From the NCBI GenBank assembly GCA_022316685.1, contig JAKJHU010000460.1, positions 1-64,000 on the forward strand: a stretch of DNA of 64,000 nt, written 5' to 3'. Shown here piece after piece: positions 35,251-47,699 of the stretch. Position 1 is the first letter of the stretch. Each line of letters opens with the position of its first letter. The position numbers were made by a program, and so were the translations under genes. The notes under the pieces were generated by a model. It was given only the letters and a program-made list of their open reading frames with translations. It ran no database searches and was not told the origin of the DNA. The DNA is from Progne subis subis. Taxonomy: Eukaryota; Chordata; Aves; Passeriformes; Hirundinidae.

Positions 35251-35690
35251 TGCAGACCCTTCTGATTAAATGGGAAGGAATCCTCCTGCTGTGCCCTGCA
35301 CCTGCTGATACTTTCCCTGCTGGAACGCAATGGCTCGTACAAAAGACACGCCCGGTTGTTCCGTTTTGGCCTTTTTTCTAGGAGTTGCCTGACACGGGTG
35401 ATGTTCCTCACCACGGAGCGCTACGATGCCAACAGCGGCGATACAGAAATCCGCTCTGGGACGGAGCCGCGGGAAAAGCTGCCTCTGGACTGGCCAGAGA
35501 TAGAAGGGGAGCACCCTCGGTGCCGTGCCTGCTGAGTGAACTGGAGCTGGCAGGGTGACCCATAAACGTTCAGAAACATAAACATATGGCCCATAAAGGT
35601 GGCTGGTTCCTGAAACTTTGTGAGAACCAATTTGTCTCATGAACACGACACTAGACCCAGATAAAAAGCCACGGTCTTGTTTTCTGTTTG
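35250..35690. other. Spacer between modules D and C
   Basis: No gene is recognised. The minus strand has a donor-like ACGGGTGATG region near 35395 but nothing convincing. Confidence 0.45.
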
Positions 35691-38600
35691 CCTCTGAGCG
35701 TGGCACAGATCCCCCTGCAAGGGGAAGGAAGGATCGTTACCCGTCCCCAGGATCCCCACGGCCACGCGCCAACCACAACCGCAGCACTTGCCAGTCGAGG
35801 CAGGCGGGACACAGCCACAACCGAGATCTCTCCCTCAAGCACAGCACGGATCAAGCGCCCAGCAAAGGAAGGGCTGCTTGAAAGGGCAGGACGGCTCCGC
35901 CCCGGGACAGAGGCAGAGGAGGAACCCGGCAGGCTGTGACACCCCCGAGCACCGCCAGACAAGCGCTCCAGGCTGCGATGCTGCCCGTCGCATCCCTGAA
36001 AACCACCCGTCATACGCACCAGAACAGCTGCAGCAGAGATCCAAGCGTGCCCCGCAACTGCCAGACACAAGAACAGCTTCGGGCCACTGCTTCCCTGAGA
36101 AGAAAGTGAAAACATCACCATCAGCTTGTTGTCTTCGAGGGGGCTTGAGCTACAAAGGGGCACACCTTGGAAGCTTTCATTCCCATCCAAGTTGAAAAAC
36201 TGCCCAGAAAGATCACCTCAACCAAAGCTGTGATTGGAGGGAAATGAACTTATCGCTTCCATCCTGCTGATACAATTCTGTGCAGTTTGTACTGCCTAGA
36301 CGACCTCTAAAGTTATACCAAATGCATCCCCTTCCTCTGTTTCCATGATGTCATTATTAGAAGAAAATATTTAACTACTTTTGAGGCTTGTCCCTAGTTC
36401 AGTTGACATTTCCCTTTGCAGAGCTTTTCAAAGAAGCCTCTGCTTCGCCTCTCACAGGCGCTTAAGCGTCGCGACCACGATTTCACATTCTTCCCGGCGG
36501 ATTTCAGAAGAGCGCTGAATTTCAAGAATAGGACAATCGATTGAAAACTCTGAGAAACAGACAGACGAGAGAAAGGCTCTGCTTGGTGGGGAAATACTTG
36601 ACTCCTCTAGATCAGCAACAGCACAGCTGACGTTGCAGTGCGATAGCCGTAAGTACATTTACTTACGTGAGCAAAGGCCACGGAGCTCCCACAGATTTCT
36701 GACTTACCCAAGGTGCTCCACGGCCAGAAGGGCACAATCACCAGGAATCGGCGTGTCCGCTAGAGCTGCCAGCCTTATTCGGGTCGGCAACTTTGGCTCA
36801 GAAATCCCTTCATCAGATCATAAATTCCTGGAGGCTCATTCAATTCTCAGTGGAATAAGATTCGTTACGCTGCACATTCAAGGACCTCGCACCTGTTGCT
36901 AACGGCCCAGCAGCTACAGAGCCCTCTAAATGCTCTGAGGGAAACCAACAGAAGTCTGCCAGTTGCAGCGAGTGCTGTTTACTTTAGGACGGGAGGCAGC
37001 TCTACGTCAGAGCTAGCACAATACCCCCTCAAACTCCAGCATCTCCCAGAGTTTTGGCCCCCTGACCAAGAAATCCTGAGCTAGATGGAAACCTGGATTT
37101 TCCTACTGCACTGGTACCAAACCTCAGGAGGGGGGAATATCCCGGATCACGTCTCCCCAGCCCATCTTCAAGCTTCTCTCCAAGGGTTCCCAGGGCAGAA
37201 CAGAAGCAGCACCCAGCCTACAGCTCCTCGGTCCTGAGAGGAGGACGCCTCCATGACACTTCCAGGAGTACATCAGGGCTGGGAGGAAGCTCACCAAAGG
37301 GAATACCAGGCCTAAAACCTTAAATCCTTGCAGGTTTCTTTGGCCAGGGGGCAGGGGCAGCAGCAGAGACACAGACACCAGCTTCAGGAATCCAGCCTCA
37401 TCGACCAGAGCTCAAAGCAGCAAAGAACTCCAAACCACAAAGCCCTGCAATGCCCCTCGCCGCTGCTGCCAAAGAGAGCAGCACTACAGGGACTGAGACA
37501 CAGCACCAGGGACCCTGAGACTTCACCATCCTCCAGAGCCACAGCCCGCGAGCTGGGAGCCCCCCGTCCCAGCCAAGCACTGGAGAGCCTCTCCCACAAT
37601 TGAGACTTGCCACTGGCGCATCCACCTGCAGGCAAAGAGACTTACAGCTCTGCTGGGACAGGGCCCAGCTCGGACAAATTGGGTGCCGGCGACAGGCCGA
37701 CACAACGTCCGGTGCGGCAACAGCCGGGCTCGGCTTCCTCGTGGATCGGGCCCCAGCCCGGCCAGGGCTTCAGGAGCAGTCCAGGAGTTCCCTTGGACCG
37801 TGGACTCCCCAACAAGCACCACAGGTCTGATTTCATGGTCTTGTCCAGCTTCTCAGGTACAGAAAGGAACAATACTTTTCCAACTCCATTTGCTGCTTCT
37901 CCCTCTCTGCCAGGGTCCCAACAAGCTCTGCCTCAGTGCTTGTCCTACCCTTACAAGTGACCTCAAGAGAAAGAAAGAAGAAAAAAAAGAAAAACAAAAA
38001 AAAAGACAGACAATTATTACTACTCACTCTGTCCTCAGCCTTTACATTCACTAGTGGGTTCAGCCTTCTGGAAAGAGAAGCAAAGCTCAGCCTCCTGGGG
38101 CTGATCTGTCCATTCCCCGGTCTGCTCTCACAAACCCTCCAACCACACTGCCAAACCCGCAGAGCTACAAGAAAGCCGTCCTTAGCCGCAGTCACTTCTC
38201 CTAACACGCATTTCCCATTACGTAGCCAGAGCAATCCAAGCGCTGATTTTACATTTCCCATGCAAACCCTGCCGGTTTAGATTCCAAGTTCCCACGCACA
38301 CCAAATTCCCACAGTGTGCCAAGGACATACAGGGCACTTTGGATGTATCCTTAAGTACAAAGCACAAGAAGAAAAGCCCAATCTTGCTCTGTGAAAACAA
38401 ACAATGAAAACTGCAGGAAATTCCTCCATAGAACACAGGACACATACCTTTAACCAGGCAGGTAATGAACTGCAGGAGGGGACCACCTGGCAGAAGAACG
38501 CTGACCAGCCACACACAGAGCACAGAACCAGGGGCTGCCTGAGGGCCTTGAGGCAAGCATGCTGGATTGAAGGTAAAGCAGCAGGAGGGATGAACTCTGC

Positions 38601-39682
38601 ACAACTACTTGGTGAGAAATTCCAAGTCAGAGCTACAATTTAACAGGAAAATTACAAGAAGGACAATAGCACAGGAACACTGGCTTAAACCAGACTATGA
38701 CCTGACATGCTGTTGCTCAGAGGGGTGCTTTACTCTATCATTCACCCCACTGTGTGACCACATCACAGTGCTCAGTCACCCTTCCCTGCAAGCTTTTCAG
38801 TCTGTACCTTCCATGCCTCAGAAGGAGCCTGAATGAACAAAAACACCCCAATGCTCCCTGCCCTAAGCACACATACAGCAACACCACCTGGAAAGGGAAC
38901 AAAACTTCACGGCTCCCACCCCAAACATCCTGGCCAGAACCACAGACGCAGCAAAAATTCACAGGTTAGAGGAATTAGGGCAGGAAAGGCTCTGTCTCCC
39001 ATCCCTTGCCCAACAGGCTCCAATTCCACACTGCAAATATGAGTCAGGCTTTTAACTGCAGAAGCCTGGAGAGCCAACATAATTCTGGTCCATAAAGGAC
39101 CTTCCCGAAACAATTCTCTGGCCCAGCAGAGAGCAAAACCCTCTGCACTCTACCAGAGCCGCAGGAAACCCAATCCAAGGGTAGAAGCGGATGCAGAAGA
39201 TACAAAAAGCACCGCTTCAGGCCTATAAGGACCAGGAAAAAGCCAAACTGTGGCAACTCGTGCCTCCTAACTCCTCATTAAGGAAGGGCTTGGAAGCCTG
39301 AGGCCTACCCCAGGAGCAACAGCCCCCCCAGCATTAACAGAGCTACAGCTGGGGCCACCCAACATCGGCCCTGCACCGCACCACACCACACGCCCAAACA
39401 TATTGACTCCAACACGGTTCAAACCACTGAGTTAAACCACGCGCTTACCTCGTTAAACAGCCGAGGGGAGGAGACCACCATCACACACCAAAGGCACGGC
39501 CACAAACACCGTCTCCCATCCAGCCCTTAGAACCACCCCCCCCCCCGGCTCGTGATTGACCGATGCGCAGAGGCGCTCGCAGCGCTGATTGGGCCGTGCG
39601 CCCAGGGCCCCCCCCCTCCGCCCCGCCCTGGAGTTCCAAGAGCCTCAGGTGGAGCTGCAGCACTGCCCGACCACCGGGCTAT
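35691..39682. repeat. Duplicated module C, copy 2 (about 4 kb)
   Basis: Second copy of module C. It includes family B copy 4 (37330-37885) and the promoter-like end at 39449-39680 with one of two inverted CCAAT boxes intact (ATTGG at 39588-39592). The left edge cuts into sequence unlike that of copy 1, and the right edge joins a 190-bp satellite rather than the YY1-rich repeats. Confidence 0.92.
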
Positions 39683-39684
39683 TC

Positions 39685-40905
39685 CAAATAATGCAGGATT
39701 TCTCCCAGACCCAAGCTGCCACAAGATGAAACCCGCTGCCTGTTCTTACAGTACCAAACGCTCCCTGGAAACTGACAGCAGGAACCTGAATGGGTCACTT
39801 TCATATCCCTTGCAAAAACAGCCACTGTCTGTGCACAGAGCTCTCTGCCTGGGAGCCAGCTTCCGCCACCTAACATTATGAATGAAGGAGGATTCCTCCC
39901 AGAGGCCAGGTGCCAGAAGCTGGAACCCTACCTGCCCTCGGAGTGCCAAAAGTCTCCTGCAAACTGACATCAGGAACCTGGGGGGCTTTGTTAAGTTTGC
40001 CAGGGAAAAGAGCCACTGTTTGTGCCTAAGTCCCTGTGCCAGGCACTGGGCTTCTGCCAGCTGAAATTCCAAATAGCACGGGATTTCTCCCAGGCCCAAG
40101 CTGTCACAAGATGGAACCCCCTGCCTGCTCAAGGAGTACCAAACACCTCCTACAAACTGACATCAGGAACCTGAATGGGTCAGGTTCGTAACCTTTGCAA
40201 AAAGAGCCATTGTGTGTGTACAGAACTCTCTGCCTGGGAGCGAGTTTCTGCCAGGTAAAGTTCTCCACGATGAGGATTCCTCCCAGACGCCAGCTGCCAG
40301 AGGCTGGAACCCTACCTGCCCTTGGAGTGCCAAACATCTCCTACAACCTGACATCAGGCACCTGGGGGGCTGAGTTTAGTTTCCCACAGGAAACAGCCAC
40401 TGTTCGTTCCTAAGTCCCTGTGCTGGGGAGCGAATTTCTGCCAGCTAAAATTCTGTACGGATGAGGATTTCTCCCAGACGCCACAAGCTGCAACCCTACC
40501 TTCCCTTAGAATGCCAACAGTCTCCTACAAACTGACATCCGGAACCTGGGGGATTGAGTTTAGTTTTCCAAGGAAAAGCGCCACTGTTTGTCTAGAGAGC
40601 TCTCCGCTGGAGAGGGGAGCGAGTTTCTGTCAGCTAAAATTATAAAAAAATGTGGACTTCTCCCAGACCCAAGCTGCCACAACTTGGAACCCTGCCTGCC
40701 CTTGGAGTGCCAAACACCTACAAACTGATATCAGGAACCTGAGCGGGTGAGTCTAATTGGCCATGGAAAAAAACCCAGGGATCACGTATAAGGCCCTGTG
40801 CCTGGCACTGGGCTTCTGACAGCTAAAATTGCAAATGACGCAGGATTTCTCCCTCTCCAAGCTGCCACAGGTTGGAACCCTGGCTGCTCTTGGCATGCCA
40901 ATCTA
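39685..40905. repeat. 190-bp satellite, about six units
   Basis: The word ACTGACATCAGGAACCTG or a close variant recurs at 39771, 39963, 40156, 40346, 40531 and 40724, spacing 185-193. Each unit also has TCTCCCAGACCCAAGCTGCC-like text and TGGAACCCT. Alternate units differ (AACCTGAATGGGTCA versus AACCTGGGGG), suggesting a dimeric higher-order period near 380. Zebra finch is known to have a 191-bp centromere-linked satellite (Tgut191A); I cannot compare sequences here. Confidence 0.9.
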
Positions 40906-40945
40906 GAGCGGACCCTCACTCTTCCTCCCGGCGTCCCGGACTCAC

Positions 40946-41247
40946 CTTAACTCCTGCGCTGTTACTAAATTCTTCCTCCATGTTGCCTTCAAATGGAAAA
41001 GATCATTGCTTCTGCACAGAGTCCTGTACTGCTCCCCAGGAGGGCTCATGAGACGGGCGAACCGGATCCATCGTCCGGTTGGTGAGGGGTGCTCGGTGTA
41101 ACGTGAGCAGAGCGCCTGAAACACGCGATAACGAGTGCTTTGAGTTGCACCAGCAAGTGGGACTTGAGCAATAGCAACTGCTTCTGTCCACTGGCTATGG
41201 CTCACCTTGTTCACTTCACCTTGACGGCTGATATCCGGCATCGCTTC
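40946..41247 (-). other. Candidate internal exon, 302 bp, unknown product
   Basis: On the minus strand a long pyrimidine tract and acceptor (CTTTCTCTTTACTTTCAG) open a segment of 302 bases that stays in frame (EAMPDISRQGEV... onward for 100 codons) up to a consensus donor, TTAAG then GTGAGT. It would exit in phase 2. The predicted piece is polar with Arg and Trp residues and matches no family I know. A diverged relative at about 42430-42560 has stops. Neighbours are the 190-bp satellite downstream and module G upstream. A real exon of an unknown, perhaps lineage-specific gene is plausible. Confidence 0.4.
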
Positions 41248-41309
41248 CTGAAAGTAAAGAGAAAGAACAATGCTGCAATATAGTCATCATTCACACCACC
41301 CCTGCAAAG

Positions 41310-41865
41310 ACAAACAGTGACGCATCTCTTCAGGGTTCACCCCCTCACCCAAGGTGGGGCAATCTACCATGGACCGAATCCATCTGCATCTGAAAGAAAG
41401 TGAGGAAAAAAAATCAGAGGGCTTCAAGGTAACTTGACAGCTCCAGGCATTTTATGTCAACCTAGGAATGCCCTCCACGGTCCAACCACACCCCACATCA
41501 CCAGTTTCAGGCCCCTGGGGCTTGTCCTATTACCCCTACAGCCAGCTAGGAGGCAGGACAGAGCAGCTCCGGGCCAAAGACACACCAACACCCGTGACAC
41601 AGGGGACGGCAAACGAGGGGACGCGACGAGAACAAAAAGCTCTCGGCAAGGACAACGACCGCGAGGACTCGGAATGACGCGACTGAGATGAGACCCGAGG
41701 CGAGCCGGCCAGGCTCAGAGAACCCTGCGGGAAGATGATGCCAACGAGGTGACTCGTTCCGAGAAACGCAAAGACGGATGCCCGAGAGTCCCCCGGTCAG
41801 AATCCGATACCTATCTTTGCGTTCTTACGAGTCCTAACCCGCCGTAACGGATCGCTGTGGCACAC
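41310..41865. repeat. Duplicated module G, copy 1 (CpG-preserved)
   Basis: Matches 51655-52185: TCATCTGCATC or CCATCTGCATC, CTTGTCCTATTACCCCTACA and GGATGCCCGAGAGTCC are shared. This copy keeps CpG sites (GACCGCGAGGACTCGG) where the other has TG or CA or gaps. Confidence 0.88.
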
Positions 41866-42480
41866 AGCTGTCGATACACCTCAGAACAAGACCTGAGAAA
41901 GACATTGGACCGGACGCTTCCGAAGAGAGATGCGATTCCGATGCGAGCCGGAGCTCCGGTGCAGCATCTGCGCCTGGCTGAGGAACAGGGAGATGCTCAG
42001 AACGATGCCTGGCATTTCCGAGAGGCACCTCGAAGGGCTAAGGCGAAAGACCTGCCACACGGGACACCCAAAAGACACGGAAGGCACGACAGACGAGCGA
42101 CACGACGCGCACCGGGAACGCTCGGCCCCGCGCACCTCAGCGCTGCGAGAGCTTCCCTTGATGTGGCCTAAGGCGTCCCGTCTTGGACATCTCCGTATCC
42201 AAACCTGACTCAAAATCCCCCCCGGCGTGTCCCAACCCGGCACCCCGCTTTCATCCCCGCCGTGGCTCGAGCCCTTCACTCATCTCTGGATGCCCGGGGA
42301 TCAGAACCCCCGGATTCGTCGGGTGTGAAGGCAGGCCGCCTCGCCCTCTGGGAAAGTCCCCGCTCTCGCTGGGCTGTTGTCCAGTGACGTACCATTTCCT
42401 ACCGTAAGGAAAACCGAACATCAAAGCATCATCTCAGCGGATCTGTCGGCCGGTTGGTCAGGAGGCTCAGCGTAATATGA
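41866..42480. other. CpG-rich sequence without a recognised gene
   Basis: CpG remains frequent to about 42400, with overlapping short frames on both strands. No protein family is recognised. 42430-42560 is a decayed relative of the 40946-41247 exon candidate. Confidence 0.45.
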
Positions 42481-44600
42481 GCGCACCGCCTAAAACACAC
42501 AAACAACAACGGAGGCTTAGAGCTGCAGCAGAAACACCACTACCCTAACCATTCAACTACATAAATTTTGTAAAATAAATTTCCAAAAAAATCACACCAA
42601 AAAGTAGCCAACTCTTATTACCCACAGTCAATCAACAAAATGTCGTAAAAATAACCTCATCTCCAATCCCCATAAAAAACCCTCCAAAAAACTTTAAAGT
42701 ATCTGCCTCTGACCCCATAAAAAGCAAAGATCCCATGTCTTTTGACCTGCATTAATTCATTAACCTAACACATCAAAGCCCCCAAAGTTTACAGCCTCAG
42801 GCAACACTAGTATGCTGTATACAGTAATCCCATTACTACGTACAAAATCCAAACCTTTTTCTATTAGTAACAAAACAAAAAAAAAAAAAAAAATCACTAA
42901 TTTAAACTGTCATAAAACCTAAAAGCAGCTAATTAAAATTAAAATTTTAAAATTCCATTGTAACTAATCCAAAAGCCCAGACATGCCAAGCAAATGTCCT
43001 CCAAAACAAATGTTTTATGCACCAAAACAGACTTCTAACATTTGAAAGAACTGCTACACAAATGCCCTCTACCCACATCACCCATATCACATAAAACTAA
43101 TAAACTACTCGCTGCATACTGCGCACCCATATTAAAAATCTACATCTCCCTAAAATCTTTAAAATAATTACAAACGATCCTAATAAAAACTTTAATCGCG
43201 TTCTCGAAAAACCCAAAAATAAACACAAACTAAAATACTCCACCGTGCAACCGACTACCCGCAAGGCAACCACGCTACGCTGTTTCCACTAACAATTCTT
43301 ATCGCGTCATAAAAACAGAACCGAAAATAAAACCCAACCCTATAGAATCCCACACAACAACTCACAAAAACGATTAAAAAAGAGAAGTCAAACCAATCCA
43401 CTTACTAAGCTCAAAACCGTACGACTGTCCCTAAACATGACTAAAAAAAAATTTACCAAAACTCCATCTCTCCACTAACTCAAAAATAACCCTATAAAAT
43501 TAACTGAAATCCGCCAATTAAAATTAACAACGTAAATCTGAACTACTAAAAATAAACGTCGCTACCCCAAAAAAACTGCCTAAGGAATTCAACCGTATCA
43601 ATACCCTTGTGCCCAAAAATAAAACAAATAAAAAACACCAAAACAACTAACAGATCAAACTAGAAAGATAAAAATATCACAAATAAACTTCAATTAACAA
43701 CACCAAAAAAAAAAAAAAGTTCCTAACTCAATAAACCCATCATGCCTCAAACCATCAAACAAAAATACCACCCCTAAATACACACAAAGTAAAAGATCAA
43801 TTTAACCATAAACAACAGCTCCCATATTATCCATCATTATAAAACATATACTGCAATCAAACAAGACAAATCAATAGACCACTATAATATAATAAACAAT
43901 AAGCCAATTCTAAACATTAGAAAACCCTAACTAACGACATCAAACGACCTCAAACCCACCAAAACAAACACTCACCACAATAAAAGCTATCACAGAATAA
44001 ATAACAACCTCTCCTATACCTCAAGCTACAGCCCATTGCACCATGGTCAACCTTAAAAAACATAACCTTTAAAAACCTAATACACCACCAAAAAAAAAAA
44101 AAAAAATTTCAAACCCAACCAGATCAACATGGAAACTAGGAAACACAACATGAAATAAATAAACAAACCATATGCCTTATCACACAACCATCCACAAACA
44201 AAATAAAACTACACAATTAATTATTAAAAACCACCTTGAAACCACTAAACAGAAAAAAAAAAAAAAAACCAAAAAAACCCAACAATAACAAACACCAAAA
44301 CAAACAAACCCCCAAAACAAAAAAAAACCCATGAACCTTTAAAAGATTAAAAATCCTGCATCTAACAAAACACCCAAGCCTCCACCAGTCAGCCAGGCTG
44401 GCCCTAACCAATCTGAATGCTCACACACAATAAATAAAAACAAAACCACAATAACATACATCAGATGCCTACTAAAAAAAAAAAAAATTCTTAACTTAAT
44501 TTTACCTTAAATATGAACAAACCCATCCATAAAGTTATCTTCACTTAAAAAACAAATTAGACACAATAAATAACATCAAAAGACTATATACACCACCAAA
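42480..44600. other. G-depleted, A-rich block (possible hypermutated element)
   Basis: By hand count 42541-44340 holds about 116 G in 1800 bases (6.4 percent), against roughly a quarter C and about half A. About 26 of the G are in CpG, so CpG is not depleted relative to G. G is followed by A less often, and by C or T more often, than composition predicts. The word TTCATTAACCTAACACATCA at about 42754 is shared with the AT-rich tail modules, so part of the block is a changed copy of that repeat. G content returns abruptly near 44600. No gene, tRNA or rRNA is seen. Confidence 0.75.
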
Positions 44601-45535
44601 CAATATCATATCGAATGTAAACCCTTCAAATGCTGGAAAGGCTGGTGTTTCCTTCAATTTCAGCCCTGGAACTGAGGCAGCAACAGCAAGCATTTGCCTC
44701 CCCTTAAGCCAATAAAATGGCAAATAAAGGTACTCTCTCTTTCAATTTAGTCCCTGATATGAACAGAAAAGGAGAGACTGTGCTCAAACTAAAGCTCTCA
44801 AACAAGGGGAAAAGAGACCTTTCCATCTTTTTTGCAGGTAATAATGGAAGAGGCCTTCCTTCCCTCAATTTAAACATTTTTTTTGTCCTCATAACCTCAT
44901 TTTTCTTTTCTGGAGGCATCACGGAGGGATTGGCAAGACAAAATTTCAAACAGAAAGGAGAAAAGTTCCCCCCATACAAGGCCACACCGGCTCAGGCGCT
45001 GGCGCTGCTGCCGGGCACAAAGGTCTGTCCCTCGGCACCTCCTTTAAGCGATGCTTCACATCCAAGTGCATCCAGTCGCTACCCCAGACCCTGTGAGATG
45101 ATCTCACCGCTGTTCTGCGAGACACACCATAGAACCCCACCATAAACCCCTCACTTCCAGCAGCTCCCCACCAAAGTGAGCAGCCCCCAGCACCCTAACA
45201 GCTTTCACCTGGCTCCGCTCTTGAGCGGGGCTCTGAGCTCCAATCAAGTGAACAGCTCACACCTGGCAGCTGCTGCCGCTCCCAGAGTGAGGGCAGGGGC
45301 ACAGGGGACTTGCTGCTCATTCCCTGGACAGCTCCTGGGCTGCACCTGACGCCCTGGGGCACCGGCCTTTCCCTGCTGGGGATAAGGACCCCTCTTCTAC
45401 TGCAAGTGCCCAAGGCTGAACTTGGGAATCCACCTGCTGCTATCCAGCGATTGGTGATTCCAGAGGTTTCAGCAGCGTTCTCTGTGGCTTCCTAGGGAAA
45501 GGAATGAAGGCAGAGAGAGTCTCAGCCTGGTAGAT
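44600..45535. other. Spacer without a gene
   Basis: Ordinary composition. 44650-44880 has a loose repeat of TTTCAATTTCAGCCC/TTTCAATTTAGTCCC words. Open frames are short or unsupported. Confidence 0.5.
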
Positions 45536-45540
45536 CCAGG

Positions 45541-46682
45541 TTCCCAAAATGGCGCCGGCCGGAAGTCCTGGCAACCCTGAAAAATATGGCAGCTTCCGAT
45601 TGGCTGAAATATTTTCGTCCAAAAAAGGGCTTTCTCGCCGCTTGTTCGGGGCAAATAAGGGGTGCCCCCGCACCTCTAGGAGTTCCCGGCACGGCTCTGT
45701 GTGTCAGCGCGCCCGCAGCTGTGCTGTTAATGTGGTTTTTTGGACAGTTTATTTTTTGTATGTAAATGAGGCAAAATGGCGCCGGCCGGTAGTCCGGGCA
45801 ACCCGGAAAAATATAGCAGCCGCCGATTGGCCGAAATATTTTCGTCCAAACAAGGGGTTTCTCGCCCTTGTTCCGGCCAAATAAGGGGTGCCCCCGCACC
45901 TTCAGGAGTACCCGGCACGGCCCGGGGTGTCAGAGTACCCGCAGCCGTGCTCTAAAGGTGTTTTTCGGGTCTGTTTCTTTTGGTATGCAAATCAGGCAAA
46001 ATGGCGCCGGCCGGTAGTCCTGGCAACCTGAAACAAAATGGCAGCCGCCGATTGGCTGAAATATTTTCCTCCAAAGAAGGGCTTTCCCGCCGTTGTTCCG
46101 GCCAAATAAGGGGTGCCCCCGCACCTCCAAGAGGACCCAGCACGGTTCGGGGTTTCAGAGTACCCGCAGCCGTGCTGTAAATGTGTTTCTTTGGATAGTT
46201 AATTTTGTATGCAAATGAGCCAAAATGGCGCCGGCCGGTAGTCCGGGCAACCCGAAACAAAATGGCAGCCGCCGATTGGCTGAAATATTTTCCTCGAAAG
46301 AAGGGGTTTCCCGCCGTTGCTCCGGTCAAATAAGGGGTGCCCCCGCACCCCCAGGAGTACCCGGCACGGCTCTGGGTGTTAGCGAGCCCGAAGCCGTGCT
46401 GTAGATGTGTTTTTTTGGACAGTGTAATTTTGTATGCCAATGAGCCAAAATGGCGCCGGCCGGTAGTCCGGGCAACCTGAAACAAAATGGCAGCCGCCGA
46501 TTGGCTGAAATATTTTCGTCCAAAGAAGGCGTTTCCCGCCGTTGATCCGGGCAAATAAGGAGTGCCCCCGCACCTCCAGGAGTACCCGGCACGGCTCGGG
46601 GTGTCCGCGAGCCCACAGCTATGCTCTAAATGCGGGTTTTTTGGACAGTGTAGTTTTGTATGCAAATGAGCCAAAATGGCGC
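45541..46682. repeat. 225-bp promoter-like tandem array 2, five units
   Basis: GATTGGC(T/C)GAAA or its variant occurs at 45598, 45825, 46050, 46274 and 46499, spacing 224-227. Units carry the CCAAT box, AAAATGGCGCC and a diverged RFX-like GGTAGTCCGGGCAACC. The octamer is intact at 45985, 46209 and 46661 and mutated at about 45760 (ATGTAAAT) and 46433 (ATGCCAAT). The array ends directly in YY1-rich repeats, as in the order found around array 1 but inverted in sequence along the strand. Confidence 0.95.
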
Positions 46683-47335
46683 CGGGGTCCTTGACTTTCC
46701 TTGCCCTGTCTGCCGCCATCTTTGGAAGGTCAGGCGTAGTGCACCAGACTGCCATCTTGGGAGTGACATCACGTGACTTCTGTCCTTACCTGTTGCCCTC
46801 TTTATTGAGGGTGAAGTCATTTCCGGTGTGGTGGCCATCTTTTTTTCTGTCTCCCTTGAGACCCGCATAGGTTGCTATCAGAGCCACCTTACTAAAACTG
46901 ACTCCCTGAATGTGCCCACGGTGAGTCTGAGCCCACAGCCCGTGTCCGCACACCTGGAAATGCCACAGAAAATTGCGTCCAGGGGGCACTGTGGTCAGGA
47001 TAGCATGCAGGCAGTCAACTAGACGAACCTTGGGGTCCTTGGTTTTTCCCGCCCTTTTTTGCCGCCATCTTTGGAAGGTCAGCTGCTTCCCAGCCAGCCA
47101 CCATCTTGGGAGTGGCACAAAATCCCTAAGGCTTCCCTCAGCTCGTCCTTTAGGAGCCCAACTAAATCGACTGCAGAAACTCGCCCTCGACATAGCTGAG
47201 CCCCCAGCCTATGCCCGTGTGCATCAAAACGCCCCTAAAAATCGCGCCCAGGTGGCATCGTGGTCGGGGTCGTGCGCAGGCAGCCGACTAGAAGCACTCG
47301 GAGTCCTTGTCTTTTTCCTGCCCTTTTTGCCGCCT
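46683..47335. repeat. YY1-motif-rich repeats, second set
   Basis: Units starting at about 46687, 47034 and 47303 with GGTCCTTG and GCCGCCATCTTTGG (or CCGCCTACTTTGG), matching 15897-16600. Confidence 0.82.
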
Positions 47336-47365
47336 ACTTTGGAAGGTCCGGCGGCAGCACTGTCC

Positions 47366-47660
47366 TGGGCTCACAGTCGGGGGCTCCCACACACGGCAGG
47401 GTCGGGCACGGGCAAACTGCAGTACCGCCCTGTGTCCACAGGGCGGCAGCACCTGCACTGCACTTCCAGCTCGGGATGCCTACGAATGGCGGGGAAGGGC
47501 ATGGGGGAAGCTGCAGCACTGCACTGCATCCACACGGTGGCAACACTGCACCGTACTTCCAGCCCGGGACGCCTACGAATGGGGGGGACGGGTGCGGGGG
47601 GAGCTGCAGTACCGCTCTGCATCCACAGGGTGGCAGCACCGCCCCGAGCTCACAGCCCGG
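47366..47660. repeat. 92-bp family, three units
   Basis: Three diverged units with GAGCTGCAGTACCGC or similar and TCCACAGGGTGGCAGCAC or similar. Confidence 0.8.
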
Positions 47661-47699
47661 ACTCGGGGACAGGCAGAGAACAGAGGCAAAAGAGAACGG

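Noticed and set aside
42480..44600. Nuclear copy of mitochondrial DNA
   Set aside because: Bird mtDNA light-strand sequence is C-rich and G-poor, but A is near 50 percent here, there are long A runs, and no mitochondrial gene, tRNA or rRNA is recognisable.
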